Positions 33,181-42,260 of a DNA stretch of 64,000 nt are shown here, piece after piece. The translations under genes and the position numbers were made by a program. How positions within the stretch are numbered: position 1 is the first letter of the stretch; the number at the start of each line of letters is the position of its first letter. The notes under the pieces are model-generated. The model was not told the origin of the DNA. It did not search any database and worked only from the letters and a program-made list of their open reading frames with translations. The stretch comes from Defluviitaleaceae bacterium (lineage in GTDB: Bacteria > Bacillota > Clostridia > Lachnospirales > WQUN01): the NCBI GenBank assembly GCA_009780315.1, contig WRAH01000003.1:1-64000 (forward strand), written 5' to 3'.

Positions 33181-33876
33181 TTATAACAATCCATCCAACC
33201 ATTCATACCCATCTGGGTAAGTGGCGTTTATTGCATTTATTAACCATGCTTTGCTTTCGGTTGATAGTAACGGCATAATCGCCTTAAAGTCGGCAGGTGT
33301 TTTATTTGCATGAATTTCATGGGTTGTATATGCTTTTGACGATTTCAAGAATAACACCACTTCTGGTGCCATGTATGGCACACCGCAATCATTGAATAAA
33401 ATCGCCTTATCTAACTTACGCAAGATACGCTTGTCCTTACCCAGCAAGAAATGATGACTATTCTTTTCATCTAAAACAATTTCAATGAAGCTAAAATCTG
33501 TTTGGGTGTTTGATAAGATTTCAAACCCATAAAAGTCAATCGCACCTTCTCTTGGTTTTAGCGCAAATTGGCAATCACCTTTAATCGCCCATATAATCCT
33601 TATGTCATCTAGCTTGCTGTCGTTTTCATCGGCTATAGGGGTAACTCCACCAAGGCTTTGTGGTTCAAAAATTCTTTTGTAGACGGCAAAGCCATTCTTT
33701 TGTAAAAGCTCCACCACATCCCTTTTGTTTTCTTGGAATACGGACACATCCAAATCACTATGGGTGCGCATTGTCTTGCAAGCAAACAATTCCAAGGCGA
33801 AACCGCCGCAAATGTAGTAAGGAAAGCCACAATTTTTAAATAAGTTGTGCGCTTGTAAAATCAGTTCATTCATCAT
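33181..33876 (-). CDS. Nucleotidyltransferase-fold protein B, paralog of A
   Basis: 231 residues from ATG 33876 with GGGAG 7 bp upstream. Same layout as its neighbour: ICGGFALELF, HSDLDVSVFQEN (DxD), YMAPEVVLFLKSSK, DFKAIMPLLSTESKAWL. Clear sequence similarity across the whole length points to a local gene duplication. Expressed with protein A and possibly with the TetR gene upstream (24 bp gap). Substrate unknown. Confidence 0.75.
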   Translation of the reverse strand: MMNELILQAHNLFKNCGFPYYICGGFALELFACKTMRTHSDLDVSVFQENKRDVVELLQKNGFAVYKRIFEPQSLGGVTPIADENDSKLDDIRIIWAIKGDCQFALKPREGAIDFYGFEILSNTQTDFSFIEIVLDEKNSHHFLLGKDKRILRKLDKAILFNDCGVPYMAPEVVLFLKSSKAYTTHEIHANKTPADFKAIMPLLSTESKAWLINAINATYPDGYEWLDGLL

Positions 33877-33899
33877 TCCATAGCTCCCTTATATTTTTC

Positions 33900-34475
33900 T
33901 TATTCGTAAATTTCATCAATAACACACTCCAGCAAAGTGCAAAATATCTCATAATGGTCAGGAATGACATCTTTATTAGCCACAGACAACAAGAGTGTGT
34001 CGATTATTCCATGGGCCCGTTCTTTGCTTACTTTTAGTTTAACAGTGGGCGCAAAAAGGGTATGCTCAAGATTATTGTTGCTGTTTGCCCTGTGCTTTTC
34101 TTTCCACTCCTTGGGTAATTTATTTAGCAAACGCTTATAGTCGTTGCTATGCCGTTTAGTAATGATGTCGTTTTCTGCATACTCAAGGTAGAGTTTTTTT
34201 AGCCCATTACAAATTTCTACTTTGGTTGGCGGAGAGGATAGTGTTTCATCAAACATTTGTCTAGTGCTTTCTTGGAAATCATCCATAACATCACAAAACA
34301 ACGCTTCTTTGGAAGTATAGAATGTGTAAAATGCGCCTGTAGATATGCCTACCTTGACACAAAGCTCGCCTACGCTGGTTTTTTGGTAGCCGTGTGCAGA
34401 CCAACTTTTTTTGCATTCATGAATCAGTGCTTGGCGGATATTTTCCTTTTCGGTTTCGCTAAAACTTCTGGGCAT
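33900..34475 (-). CDS. TetR-family transcriptional regulator
   Basis: 191 residues. An N-terminal HTH: ETEKENIRQALIHECKKSWSAHGYQKTSVGELCVKVGISTGAFYTFYTSKEALF, the TetR DNA-binding pattern; the remainder is an all-helical ligand domain. It probably controls the two downstream nucleotidyltransferase genes and itself; a palindrome lies at 34497-34522. Confidence 0.88.
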   Translation of the reverse strand: MPRSFSETEKENIRQALIHECKKSWSAHGYQKTSVGELCVKVGISTGAFYTFYTSKEALFCDVMDDFQESTRQMFDETLSSPPTKVEICNGLKKLYLEYAENDIITKRHSNDYKRLLNKLPKEWKEKHRANSNNNLEHTLFAPTVKLKVSKERAHGIIDTLLLSVANKDVIPDHYEIFCTLLECVIDEIYE

Positions 34476-34496
34476 TTATGTTCTCCATTCAGGGCA

Positions 34497-34522
34497 ATGA
34501 ATATTTGAATATATTTATTCAT
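34497..34522 (-). promoter_or_regulatory. Palindrome upstream of the TetR gene
   Basis: ATGAATA (34497-34503) and TATTCAT (34516-34522) as an inverted repeat, about 20 bp before the TetR start. Candidate autoregulatory operator. Confidence 0.45.
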
Positions 34523-34619
34523 AAGTTCATTTTAGTCAATTCATTTTCACTTGTCAAGTATAGCCGTTTGATTTTTGCCAGTGTTATTATATTTGAGAAC
34601 TTATACGCCCCTTCCGCAT

Positions 34620-34661
34620 AATCAGCCGTGTCATATAGATATTTCAATGACACGGCTGATT
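34620..34661. terminator. Strong hairpin after the ABC transporter gene
   Basis: A perfect 15-bp stem, AATCAGCCGTGTCAT (34620-34634) with ATGACACGGCTGATT (34647-34661). There is no clear U-tract on the minus strand, so it may end or protect the ABC transcript. Confidence 0.5.
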
Positions 34662-34675
34662 TATATTTATAATGA

Positions 34676-37066
34676 TTATTCTGTTCGGAGTGCTTCTACA
34701 GGGTCTTTCTTCGCTGCACTTCTTGATGGGAAGAAACCAGCAACCATTGTAAGAGCCATGCTGCCAGCGATTAAAGCCACGCCATATATCGGATTGAATG
34801 ATACCATTCCACTAATACCAGACAAGGTTCTGAATAATGTTTCAAGTGGTATGGAAAGTGCAAAGGCTAATGTTACACCCAGCGTTCCAGAAGCCAATCC
34901 AATAACCATTGTTTCAGCAATAAACACTCTTGAAATATCCTTTTTCCTTGCACCTACGCTACGTAAAATCCCAATTTCTTTTGTGCGTTCCATAACTGAA
35001 ACATAGGTAATAATTCCTATCATAATCGTGGACACCACAAGGGAAATAGCGGCGAAGCCAATCAGAAGCGGTGGCAATACATCAAACACTCCACCCATTA
35101 CGGACAAAACCATAACTTCTGCTACATCCATTGCAACAATGTGTTGGTAAGTAGGTCTGCCTGTGTTCCATGCGTTAATGTAATCTATAACTTGCCCTTT
35201 TGCTACGAAATCAGCAGTGAAAATGCTCATGCTTGCGGGGTTGGGGTTTGCACCGATATTTTCAAAAACCTCATCTTTTTCATCATCATCAATAAATGGG
35301 TTGCCTGTGAAAACATTGATATTGCTATCAATTTGTGATTGTACTATAATGGATGTTGCGGAGTTGGCTAAAATATGATGTGTTAATTCTGTTGTGTGGA
35401 TTAATCCTTCTGAAAAAATAAACATACTGCCAAGTCCAGGTGCGTCTGGGTCTGCATTACTACGTAATACGCCCACAATTGTTAAATCTACACCACCAGC
35501 ATTGTCAAAAAGGTTATTATACATACTTGGCATTGCTGGTGAAAATACATCATTTACATATTGGAAATAGTAATCGTTGTAAATGACACGAAGCATAGTT
35601 TGACCTACGAAGTCATTAAAATCAAATGTGCGTCCATCTTGTGCTATACCAAGGTTTATGAAGAAATCATCTTCTAAGCGGTTTTGTTGGTCTACTACCA
35701 GTATCAATTCATTTTTAGATTTTGGCATACGCCCAGCAAGCAAATCAAAATGAGTTAAAACAAAATCGTGGTCATCGTGCATTTGTTGCCAGTGGGTATC
35801 TGCCATGCCCAGTGCATGAATTGGTAAATCTGAATATGTGGCTGTGCTAAAGCGTACTGCATGACCGCCAGCATTTGAAAGTACATTAAAGTTTAGTTCA
35901 TATCCAAGTGAAACGGCGGTCACGGCATTAGGTAAAACATTGTGTATATTTGCCATGTAATCTAAAAATTCTTCGGACATGATGTTATAGTGTAAATCTT
36001 CATCTTCTTCTAAAAATCTGTGTATGACTGTACCATCTGGCAACATAGGGAACTGTGCTGTACCACCAGTACCGCCCGCAAGCAAAGCACCCGCACCACT
36101 GCCACCAGTGACCATTTCGCCGGGTACATATGCACCTATAACCAGTGGGAAGCTGTCAGCAGTTTCTTCTTCTAAACTTCTCATGTAGCTGTTGATACCA
36201 CCGATTAAAGCCAGTACAAGACCTATACCGATTATGCCTATACTTCCAGCAATAGCCATTGTTACAGTTCTACCTTTTTTGGTAAGCAAATTTTTGAATG
36301 ACAAGGACATGGCTGTAAACATAGACATTGATGTATGTTTGAATTTTTTAGCGAAATTCTCTTTAGGTATTTTTGCCTTTTCTTCTTGTGTTAATGGGTT
36401 GCTGTCGGATTGCAATTCACCATCAAGCAAGCTAACGATTCTTGTGGAGTATTGCTCTGCAATTGTTGGGTTGTGCGTTACCATTATGACTAGGCGAGTT
36501 TTCGCTACTTTTTGCAAAATCTCCATAATTTGAATACTGGTTTTGCTGTCCAACGCTCCTGTTGGTTCGTCTGCCAAAATAATCTCTGGATTATTCACCA
36601 ATGCACGAGCAATGGCTACTCTTTGCATTTGACCGCCCGATAACTGATTGGGCTTATGCCCCAACCTATTACCTAAGCCAACATCTTGAAGTGCTTTGGT
36701 TGCTCTAGCGGTTCTTTCAGCACCAGACACGCCCGAAAGTGTCATAGCAAGTTCTACATTTTGTAGAATGGTTTGATGTATTATTAGGTTGTAGTTTTGG
36801 AATACGAATCCGATTGAGCGATTTCTGTATGCGTCCCAGTCTACGTCTTTGAAATGCTTTGTAGAAGTTCCGCTGATTACCAAGTCACCGCTATCGTACT
36901 GGTCTAAACCACCAATAATGTTTAGCATGGTGGTTTTACCACAACCAGATGGCCCAAGGATTGATACAAATTCGTTGGTTCTAAATTCAAGTGATACACC
37001 TCGCAAGGCTATTACTGCTTCTCCGCCAGTGTTATAAGATTTTTTGATGTTTTCAAGTTTTAACAT
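34676..37066 (-). CDS. MacB-type ABC transporter, ATPase and permease in one chain
   Basis: 796 residues from ATG 37066 (GGAGG upstream). Residues about 1-225: ABC ATPase of the LolD/MacB type (Walker A GPSGCGKTT, LSGGQMQRVAIARAL, Walker B ILADEPTGALD). Then a membrane helix near residue 270-290, a long periplasm-type extracellular domain and three C-terminal helices as in FtsX/MacB permeases, with ERTKEIGILRSVGARKKDI before the last helices. This class exports or responds to peptides, antibiotics or lipids in a mechanotransmission manner. The two-component pair lies upstream on the same strand and probably controls it. Confidence 0.85.
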   Translation of the reverse strand: MLKLENIKKSYNTGGEAVIALRGVSLEFRTNEFVSILGPSGCGKTTMLNIIGGLDQYDSGDLVISGTSTKHFKDVDWDAYRNRSIGFVFQNYNLIIHQTILQNVELAMTLSGVSGAERTARATKALQDVGLGNRLGHKPNQLSGGQMQRVAIARALVNNPEIILADEPTGALDSKTSIQIMEILQKVAKTRLVIMVTHNPTIAEQYSTRIVSLLDGELQSDSNPLTQEEKAKIPKENFAKKFKHTSMSMFTAMSLSFKNLLTKKGRTVTMAIAGSIGIIGIGLVLALIGGINSYMRSLEEETADSFPLVIGAYVPGEMVTGGSGAGALLAGGTGGTAQFPMLPDGTVIHRFLEEDEDLHYNIMSEEFLDYMANIHNVLPNAVTAVSLGYELNFNVLSNAGGHAVRFSTATYSDLPIHALGMADTHWQQMHDDHDFVLTHFDLLAGRMPKSKNELILVVDQQNRLEDDFFINLGIAQDGRTFDFNDFVGQTMLRVIYNDYYFQYVNDVFSPAMPSMYNNLFDNAGGVDLTIVGVLRSNADPDAPGLGSMFIFSEGLIHTTELTHHILANSATSIIVQSQIDSNINVFTGNPFIDDDEKDEVFENIGANPNPASMSIFTADFVAKGQVIDYINAWNTGRPTYQHIVAMDVAEVMVLSVMGGVFDVLPPLLIGFAAISLVVSTIMIGIITYVSVMERTKEIGILRSVGARKKDISRVFIAETMVIGLASGTLGVTLAFALSIPLETLFRTLSGISGMVSFNPIYGVALIAGSMALTMVAGFFPSRSAAKKDPVEALRTE

Positions 37067-37194
37067 TATTGATTCCTCCGTTTTATTGAGTTTGGATACT
37101 ATCTCTCCTGCACAGTTATTATGATAAGGCACGATACTTAACTGCAAATAAACCTAAGATAAACTGTAAATAAACTATTCCATATTTTGAGCAA

Positions 37195-37227
37195 CAAAAA
37201 AATCGGACACATATCATGCCCGATTTT
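37195..37227 (-). terminator. Intrinsic terminator after the response regulator
   Basis: AAAATCGG/CCGATTTT stem, followed on the minus strand by a T-run (37202-37196). It separates the two-component genes from the ABC gene. Confidence 0.7.
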
Positions 37228-37248
37228 AGATAATAGCTTATAAAGTTA

Positions 37249-37941
37249 TCAATATGACTTAAAACGATACCCAGCACCACGCACAGTCTGAATATATTTA
37301 GGCTGTGATGGTTCAGCTTCTATTTTTTCACGAAGTCTGTTTATATGAACGACAACAGTCGCATTATCGCCTAGGGCTTCAAATCCCCAAATACGTTCAT
37401 ATAATTGTTCCCTGTTGAAAACAATGTCAGCATTTGTTACAAGAAAAAGCAGTAGTTCATATTCCTTATTTTTTACGTCTATTTCTTTGCCACGCACAAA
37501 AACACGGTGAGAGCTTGTTTGTATGCGAATATCATCAATGACAATTTTATCAGCGAGTGTTTCATTTGACTGCTTTAACCTTTCATATCTTGTAATACTG
37601 GATTTTACACGAGCCACAAGTACACTTGGGGAAAATGGCTTGGTTATATAATCGTCTGCCCCAAGGTTAAGCCCCTTTATTGTGTCAATATCTTCTTGCT
37701 TTGCTGTCACCATTATAATGGGAATATCAAGTGTTTCCCTAAGTCTACGGCATACCTCGTAACCGTCCATTTCTGGTAGCATTAAATCAAGCAAGATTAA
37801 ATCATACTGTCTCGCTAAAGCCATTTGTAAACCCTCTGTACCTGTTGTGGCAATATCGGAATCAAATTCGCTTACGGCTAAATAATCTTTTTCTATTTTG
37901 GCAATTTGTGTGTCATCTTCAATGATTAAAACTTTTTTCAC
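37249..37941 (-). CDS. OmpR-family response regulator (ABC-linked)
   Basis: 230 residues. A receiver with IIEDD near the start, phospho-acceptor Asp in LILLDLMLPEMDG, and a trailing KPFSPSVLVARV; the C-terminal winged helix ends in TVRGAGYRF. The start overlaps the kinase end by 4 bp, so they are coupled. The pair precedes a MacB-type ABC transporter, a common arrangement for envelope stress or antimicrobial peptide response. Confidence 0.9.
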   Translation of the reverse strand: MKKVLIIEDDTQIAKIEKDYLAVSEFDSDIATTGTEGLQMALARQYDLILLDLMLPEMDGYEVCRRLRETLDIPIIMVTAKQEDIDTIKGLNLGADDYITKPFSPSVLVARVKSSITRYERLKQSNETLADKIVIDDIRIQTSSHRVFVRGKEIDVKNKEYELLLFLVTNADIVFNREQLYERIWGFEALGDNATVVVHINRLREKIEAEPSQPKYIQTVRGAGYRFKSY

Positions 37942-39086
37942 TTTGGGAACGCTCCTTCCATTTTGGGTATTCTAATTATCACACGCAATCCACCCTTATT
38001 TGGCAAATTTTCGGCTTTGATACTGCCGCCCATGCGTTCTAATGCTTTTGATACGATTGCAAGCCCAAGCCCACTACCTTGATTTGGCTTAGTCCGCGAT
38101 AAATCGGCACGATAAAAGGCTTCAAATAATTTGGGTAGTGCTTTATCTGAAACGCCTGTGCCATTATCTTCTATTACAATATTTACGGCTTCGTCTGCTG
38201 TCATGCTATAGATAGTGGCAGTTACAGTATTTTCTAGTTTATATTTTATACTATTATCTAGTATGTTTGCAAAAATGCTTTGTAGCTGTAGAGGGTCTGC
38301 TTGAATATATGTTTCTACTGGAAGGTCGTTTATTATGATTGACAATCCCCTTGCCTTAAACTCTTCTTCTGAAGCAGATACAAAGTCATAAATTTCTTTT
38401 CCTATATCAAGTACTTCTGGATTGGTTGGGTAGTTTCCCATATCCATTTTTGAATAGAGGAATAATTGGGCAACCATATTATTTACTTCTTCTGCCTTTT
38501 GTTTGATAATTTCTAGGTATTCTTGCTGTGTTTCTGGCGTAGTGGCTATGCCGTCTATTAAACCCTCTGCAAATGCCTTGATGGAAGTTAGTGGCGAACG
38601 TAAATCATGCGAAATACTTGTGAACAATTCTTTTCTGTTTTGTTCGTTCTTTTTAATTTCTTCAGCAGAAGTTTTTAATTGCAATCCCAGGTCGTTAAAG
38701 GCTTCGCACACTGGCTTAAATTCGTCTTGTACAACGTAGTTGATTTTATAGTCTAAATTACCTTTGCTGATATGCTGAACGCCATTTGACAGCAAATCTA
38801 AAGGTTGTATGATTTTGCTGAAAACAAATTTAGTCAAAAATCGATTAGTAAAGAACATGATTACAAACAGTAAGGAGACCATGAACACAGTCATTAGCAA
38901 CACTAGAACAATATCGTCTGTTCTGTCATACATCCCACGCCTACGCCTTGCTAAAAATTCCATTTCACCGTCGAATATAAGCAGGTCAAACGCAAAAGCA
39001 CTAGCCCCTACTGTAATTATTGAAATAATGATTGGTATGACTATCATTAGAATATTTGAAATAAATAGCCGCTTTTTTATTGTCAT
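37938..39086 (-). CDS. Sensor histidine kinase (ABC-linked)
   Basis: 382 residues from ATG 39086 (GGTGG upstream). Two membrane helices flank a short extracellular part with DGEMEFLARRRRG, then HAMP, HisKA with SISHDLRSPLTSIKAFAEG, and HATPase_c (DNSIKY, EDNGTGVSD, GSGLGLAI). Its order before the response regulator, kinase first, is the reverse of most pairs. Probably senses envelope damage and drives the ABC gene. Confidence 0.9.
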   Translation of the reverse strand: MTIKKRLFISNILMIVIPIIISIITVGASAFAFDLLIFDGEMEFLARRRRGMYDRTDDIVLVLLMTVFMVSLLFVIMFFTNRFLTKFVFSKIIQPLDLLSNGVQHISKGNLDYKINYVVQDEFKPVCEAFNDLGLQLKTSAEEIKKNEQNRKELFTSISHDLRSPLTSIKAFAEGLIDGIATTPETQQEYLEIIKQKAEEVNNMVAQLFLYSKMDMGNYPTNPEVLDIGKEIYDFVSASEEEFKARGLSIIINDLPVETYIQADPLQLQSIFANILDNSIKYKLENTVTATIYSMTADEAVNIVIEDNGTGVSDKALPKLFEAFYRADLSRTKPNQGSGLGLAIVSKALERMGGSIKAENLPNKGGLRVIIRIPKMEGAFPK

Positions 39087-39199
39087 GCAATGCACCACCT
39101 TGTAAAAAATTTTTCTGTCACATGGATAGTGTATCATGCGACAATGAACTGATTATAAACAGAAGTTAAACAGGAGATAAAATACTTTTCATGATAGAT

Positions 39200-41194
39200 T
39201 CAAGGACGCATAGTGCTTACCCAAACTGTGCGTCCATTGGTTTCCAGTAAAACCGCACCATTTTCCGCGGTTCTTACATAGTGATTTTGTATGGTAAGGG
39301 TTGATGATTCTATTGTGATGTTTACATCATGAAATGTGACTTGCAACCCTTGGCGCATGAGGGGCAATGCAATGGGCTGTTGACGCACATTACCCACCAT
39401 ACGAACATCCCCGTCTTGAAGGTAAATCATATCCATGCGTTGGGTTAAGCGTTCCAGTCTTAGGTTGTCTTGAGGGCGTGGGGATTCTGTTAATAATAGT
39501 GACGCACGATGTACGCCGCGCATATCCAAGTATCGCAATAAAGCCTCTTCACCCCCTCGTGGTGCGCCTATAACCAAAGTGTCACCGCGATGCCGCAGTA
39601 CTACATAATTCCCGTGGGTATCAAGGGCAGTGATATGAAGCCGCGGCGGATTTGCATGAATGAAAACAGCAATAATAAAAGCCAGTATGCTTATCAATAA
39701 AAATACTCTGCGGCGGCGAAAATCTGCACCATATCCATGGAAAGTATAGGCGAAAAGTAACAATACAGTCACCCCAAAGGCGGCAATAGGTAAACTCCTG
39801 CCCCCAGTAAGCAACATTGCATGAGGCAAGGCAGAAAAAAATGTCGCACCCAATTCATAAAACCGCAAAATAAAATATACTGCACCTGATAAAATCATGG
39901 CCGCAGGCATCCAAACCAAACCCACTAACCCCACCGCCACGCCCAAGACCAAAATTAAGCTGGTGGTGGGCATGATGATTAAGTTGCCAATGATACTATA
40001 TAACTGAATCTCATAAAAATGAAACATGAATACATTATAGGTCGTAAAAACTGCGGCAATTCCATAAGAAAGGCTGCTACGTAAGTTTTTTCCAAGGGGT
40101 AAAACTTTCCGCACCTTAATCAACGCCCGCTCAATTGGCGCAGAAAGAATACCCATGCCAAAAACTGCACTAAAGGACAACTGAAAGCCTGCATTAAATA
40201 AATACAGCGGTTCGTAAATTAAAAGTGCAATGCACGCCCATGAAACAGATACCAATAAATTATATTCCCTGTATAAAATCTTTGCGGCAACAAGTACCCC
40301 GCCCATGGTGACTGCACGCACAGTTGCCACAGCTGCACCTGTGAGTAAGCAGTACATAATCATTAAAATCAACACAATAACGCCTGCGCGGCGTTCATCC
40401 ATAAAAGTCCCTAAAAGCTTGTTTGCCGCAATCATCAGTGTTGCAACATGTAACCCAGAGATGGACAAGATATGGAAAATTCCCATCCCACGGTAAAGGT
40501 CTGCCAAATCCCAGTCCATATCATTACGGTCCCCCAGCACCATTGACCGTATAATACCTGCTTCACGAGGCGGAAGAATAGCATCATAAACGGCTGCCAT
40601 TCTGTCACGAAACCCTCGCAAAACAACCATCAGCGTTCTTTGTACATGACCCCGCTCTACATTATCAGCCCAAATGACTGCGTCTATTTTTTGTGAGCGC
40701 AAATGCTGGAATTGATTATATCCCCCTGGGTTAGCTGGTGTATTTAGGGGACGAAGTTCTCCAATGATACGGACTTCCTGCCCTAACTGTACACTGGGCA
40801 AATGAGGGCGGATATACACCATAATGCGCACATTTGCCCCTGTGACTGGATGTATGCCCCGTATAACCGCCCGTTGATTGGCACTGGCAGTATACCCTAC
40901 ATCCAGCACCACCCCTGTAAACTCCACTTGTATTGGCTCGGTGGTGTGATTATGTAAACTATGCCCTGTACGCCACATGCCCAAGCCCAAAAACAAGAGA
41001 AAAATAAACACAGGTTTGTATTGATACACTTTATATAAAACCGCGCATAAAAAAAGCCCTAGCCCAAGTACAAGCCCTAGGCTAATGGCAGTCATTTCAG
41101 CAAATCGTCCAAAGATTATACCGCAAATCAAAAACCCTAACGCCCACATGATGGGGCTTGGGATTGCAAGGGGTCTGTTGCTGGTTTCATTCAT
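39200..41194 (-). CDS. comEC: ComEC/Rec2-type competence channel protein
   Basis: 664 residues. N-terminal helices and an OB-like part (DUF4131), then the competence domain with FHILSISGLHVATLMI and the helix bundle. It forms the DNA uptake channel of natural transformation. The C-terminal metallo-beta-lactamase-like part has LHITALDTHGNYVVL... but no HxHxDH zinc motif; the place where LTHPHADH would sit reads LLLTESPRPQDN. So the nuclease-like domain is probably inactive or degraded. Follows the GerMN gene directly (1-bp spacing), in the WalRK-like operon. Confidence 0.85.
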   Translation of the reverse strand: MNETSNRPLAIPSPIMWALGFLICGIIFGRFAEMTAISLGLVLGLGLFLCAVLYKVYQYKPVFIFLLFLGLGMWRTGHSLHNHTTEPIQVEFTGVVLDVGYTASANQRAVIRGIHPVTGANVRIMVYIRPHLPSVQLGQEVRIIGELRPLNTPANPGGYNQFQHLRSQKIDAVIWADNVERGHVQRTLMVVLRGFRDRMAAVYDAILPPREAGIIRSMVLGDRNDMDWDLADLYRGMGIFHILSISGLHVATLMIAANKLLGTFMDERRAGVIVLILMIMYCLLTGAAVATVRAVTMGGVLVAAKILYREYNLLVSVSWACIALLIYEPLYLFNAGFQLSFSAVFGMGILSAPIERALIKVRKVLPLGKNLRSSLSYGIAAVFTTYNVFMFHFYEIQLYSIIGNLIIMPTTSLILVLGVAVGLVGLVWMPAAMILSGAVYFILRFYELGATFFSALPHAMLLTGGRSLPIAAFGVTVLLLFAYTFHGYGADFRRRRVFLLISILAFIIAVFIHANPPRLHITALDTHGNYVVLRHRGDTLVIGAPRGGEEALLRYLDMRGVHRASLLLTESPRPQDNLRLERLTQRMDMIYLQDGDVRMVGNVRQQPIALPLMRQGLQVTFHDVNITIESSTLTIQNHYVRTAENGAVLLETNGRTVWVSTMRP

Positions 41195-42253
41195 TTAGTT
41201 ATCTTCTTCCTCATCATCATAGTCCTCTACTTCCTCTGTAAACCCAAGCATGAGCCGCTCGTTAAAAGTAAATTCTAAATGGAAATTTTCAACACCATGA
41301 AAATCCTCCCGCCGTACAGAATCTATTAAAAAGAAAACTCTGCGTGTCCTTGGACCAGGTGTGCTTTCTATTAAGGTATTTACAATGGAGCCAATCATCA
41401 AATTGGCTTGGGTGGGTGTGCCGCTAAAACCTGTTAAAAATGCCGATGACAAGTCTACATAAATATCTGTCACCCCTTCACCGGTTATAACATCACGCAC
41501 CCGCGTTCCTTCGGGGATTGAAACCGCAGGAGTAAAGTATAAATCAGAAGACCCTGCAATTAGCCGCTCAACCACATCTCTTTCTCGCCGTCTGATATTG
41601 ATACCCTCTGCAAAGTATGTTTCTACAACCAGCCCTTCGCCCGTTTCATCGACAAAAAACAGGGAAAAAGTTGCGTTGGAAATCCGCGTGGGGGAAATAG
41701 AAGGATAATTTGCAATGGTTGCGGCAGACTCTGTCCGTTCATTCCAGTTTGTGCCGTATTCTGTCACATAAGCAACACGCATTTGTACTTCATCTACATC
41801 AGGTAGTCCCACCATTGTTAATGTAAATGCACCGCGGAACAAGGCTTCATCTAATGGAGACATCTGATGATATGCTTCTGAAAATGTGGCTATCAGTGTA
41901 TTTTCATACATTTCAAGCCCCAGTATAAGGTCGTGATATTCCAAATCCCGCGGCCACACTTGGGATAAGCCGGAACGGCGCGGCCCAGCAAGGAGATGTG
42001 TCATTGCCATGTCCACCATAGAAATGACACCTACAGGCGGTGTTGGAGATGGAATGGGGTGAAACTCTGCCGTCAATCGCCCATCTGAAGGACTAAAAAA
42101 ATATATCGCCCTGCTGTCTTCTAAAATCACACCAAAATTACGTTGAGCCAGCACTGTGGCAACAATGCCGCCTGCAATAAGCACCGTCACAAAAATAATA
42201 GACGCAATATGAACCCGCGACAAGCGGCGGAAAAAATCTAAAAATTTATCCAT
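41195..42253 (-). CDS. GerMN-domain lipoprotein-like membrane protein
   Basis: 352 residues. A membrane helix near residues 14-36 (ASIIFVTVLIAGGIVATVLA), then two GerMN-like domains with VGLPDVDEVQMRV and TPTQANLMIGSIVNTLIE segments. GerMN domains occur in the sporulation/germination lipoprotein GerM and its relatives. The gene follows the kinase gene by 7 bp and precedes comEC by 1 bp, all transcribed as one unit. The C-terminus is acidic (EEVEDYDDEEEDN). Role in the wall inferred from the WalRK-like context. Confidence 0.8.
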   Translation of the reverse strand: MDKFLDFFRRLSRVHIASIIFVTVLIAGGIVATVLAQRNFGVILEDSRAIYFFSPSDGRLTAEFHPIPSPTPPVGVISMVDMAMTHLLAGPRRSGLSQVWPRDLEYHDLILGLEMYENTLIATFSEAYHQMSPLDEALFRGAFTLTMVGLPDVDEVQMRVAYVTEYGTNWNERTESAATIANYPSISPTRISNATFSLFFVDETGEGLVVETYFAEGINIRRRERDVVERLIAGSSDLYFTPAVSIPEGTRVRDVITGEGVTDIYVDLSSAFLTGFSGTPTQANLMIGSIVNTLIESTPGPRTRRVFFLIDSVRREDFHGVENFHLEFTFNERLMLGFTEEVEDYDDEEEDN

Positions 42254-42260
42254 AGGATAC

